Positions 51,209 through 51,549 of a stretch of 51,549 nucleotides of DNA are shown one piece after another. Positions within the stretch are counted from its first letter, which is position 1. Every line of letters begins with the position of its first letter. Both the position numbers and the translations under genes were made by a program. The DNA lies in contig DDXI01000068.1 of assembly GCA_002347475.1 (NCBI GenBank), forward strand, positions 1 to 51,549, in the 5' to 3' direction. The notes beneath the pieces were generated by a model. The model was not told the origin of the DNA, searched no databases, and saw only the letters and a program-made list of their open reading frames with translations. This DNA comes from Peptococcaceae bacterium UBA2264. GTDB lineage: Bacteria; Bacillota; Desulfitobacteriia; Desulfitobacteriales; Desulfitobacteriaceae.

Positions 51209-51549
51209 TGTTCGGCTGCTCCTGACTTATTTTATTAACACTATTCGGCTGCTCCTGACTCATAATATTGTGCTTTCCAAAGCGGTGCCCTGATATTCCT
51301 GATTTTGCCTTTTCTGCTTTTATTTTTACCCGTTTTTCTGAACAAACCGGGAATATGGTGTAAAAAACAGTCCCTTCTTCGCCGGTCTCGAATCTGAACA
51401 GAGCTTTATGCCTTTGGGCAATACTCATGGAAGTCGCCAGCCCCAGACCAGTTCCGGTTTCCTTGGTTGTGAAAAAGGGCGTGCCAATCTTATTCCGATA
51501 TTCTTCCGCTATACCGGTGCCATGATCTTTTACAGCCAGCACTACCTTG
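51165..51549 (-). CDS. Sensor histidine kinase, 3' end (partial)
   Basis: The frame is open at the window edge. It encodes the end of a HATPase_c domain: VKDHGTGI (G1 box), TPFFTTKETGTGLGLATSMSI (F and G2 boxes), and FETGEEGTVFYTIFPV. A 55-residue basic tail follows, with the repeat SQEQPNS twice, overlapping the RNase H gene by 44 bases. The sensor and His domains lie outside the window. TPFFTTKE.GTGLGL is typical of Kin/Spo0-type and NtrB-like kinases. Confidence 0.85.
   Translation of the reverse strand, partial: KVVLAVKDHGTGIAEEYRNKIGTPFFTTKETGTGLGLATSMSIAQRHKALFRFETGEEGTVFYTIFPVCSEKRVKIKAEKAKSGISGHRFGKHNIMSQEQPNSVNKISQEQPNSAKESQVLCYQSRT
51206..51260. repeat. 33-bp-period direct repeat covering the rnhA start signal
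   Basis: A 22-bp sequence at 51206-51227 recurs at 51239-51260 with one mismatch. On the minus strand each copy holds GTCAGGAGCAGCCGAA followed by an AGTG, so the ribosome binding site and a potential GTG are both doubled. The period is 11 codons and keeps the kinase frame open. Confidence 0.75.

Overview
The window reads as part of a spore-forming-type Firmicutes (Clostridia) chromosome, most like Peptococcaceae/Desulfitobacteriaceae. The grounds are a monoderm type IV pilus operon (pilM-N-O, no secretin pilQ seen), strong AGGAGG ribosome binding sites with frequent TTG/GTG starts, a DUF2680-type secreted protein, SufC/SufB-like genes and a prophage of Firmicutes type. The genus is inference; no rRNA gene is present.

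Region 1 (1-15515) is the right part of a siphovirus-like prophage or phage-derived element. Its tail module runs left to right: head-tail joining proteins, major tail protein, tail chaperones gpG/gpGT with a canonical A AAA AAC slip site, tape measure, four distal tail or fibre proteins, holin and amidase. A recombination module follows: a small helical protein, a large serine recombinase, a stand-alone recombinase DNA-binding domain and a second large serine recombinase. An AT-rich TIR-like gene of defence type lies last, on the opposite strand.

Region 2 (15493-18218) is a second, minimal element carrying one serine recombinase without a zinc ribbon and a pRiA4b ORF-3-like protein. Both elements end in the same roughly 250-bp block: three 18-bp repeats at conserved 40- and 30-bp spacing, a shared 17-mer, then a 32-bp att-like sequence. 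The right-hand att copy is the 3' end of an rlmD/rumA-type 23S rRNA methyltransferase gene, and the left-hand copy encodes a detached C-terminus of the same protein. The two elements are therefore stacked in tandem at one rRNA-methyltransferase attachment site.

Region 3 (18183-27833) is ordinary chromosome: rRNA methyltransferase, a small membrane protein, glycerate kinase, a DUF2680 protein, cyclopropane fatty acid synthase, RidA, a PHP hydrolase and CopZ/CopA.

Region 4 (28200-41646) is a type IV pilus locus: major pilin, three minor pilins or pilin-like proteins (one with an Ig-like C-terminus), a sigma-70-family factor embedded in the locus, pilO-N-M-C and a one-domain prepilin peptidase on the minus strand, and pilB and pilT on the plus strand. 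A decayed IS1182-family transposase sits beside the major pilin.

Region 5 (41693-51549) has a two-gene unit of unknown function: a 1059-residue membrane-anchored coiled-coil protein with MotA/ExbB-like topology and near-identical 160-residue repeats, plus a 403-residue soluble partner. It continues with an IscU/NifU-like scaffold, an RseC-like protein, SufC/SufB, a CoA-disulfide-reductase-like protein lacking its pyridine nucleotide domain, RNase HI with a viroplasmin-type N-domain, and the 3' end of a histidine kinase.
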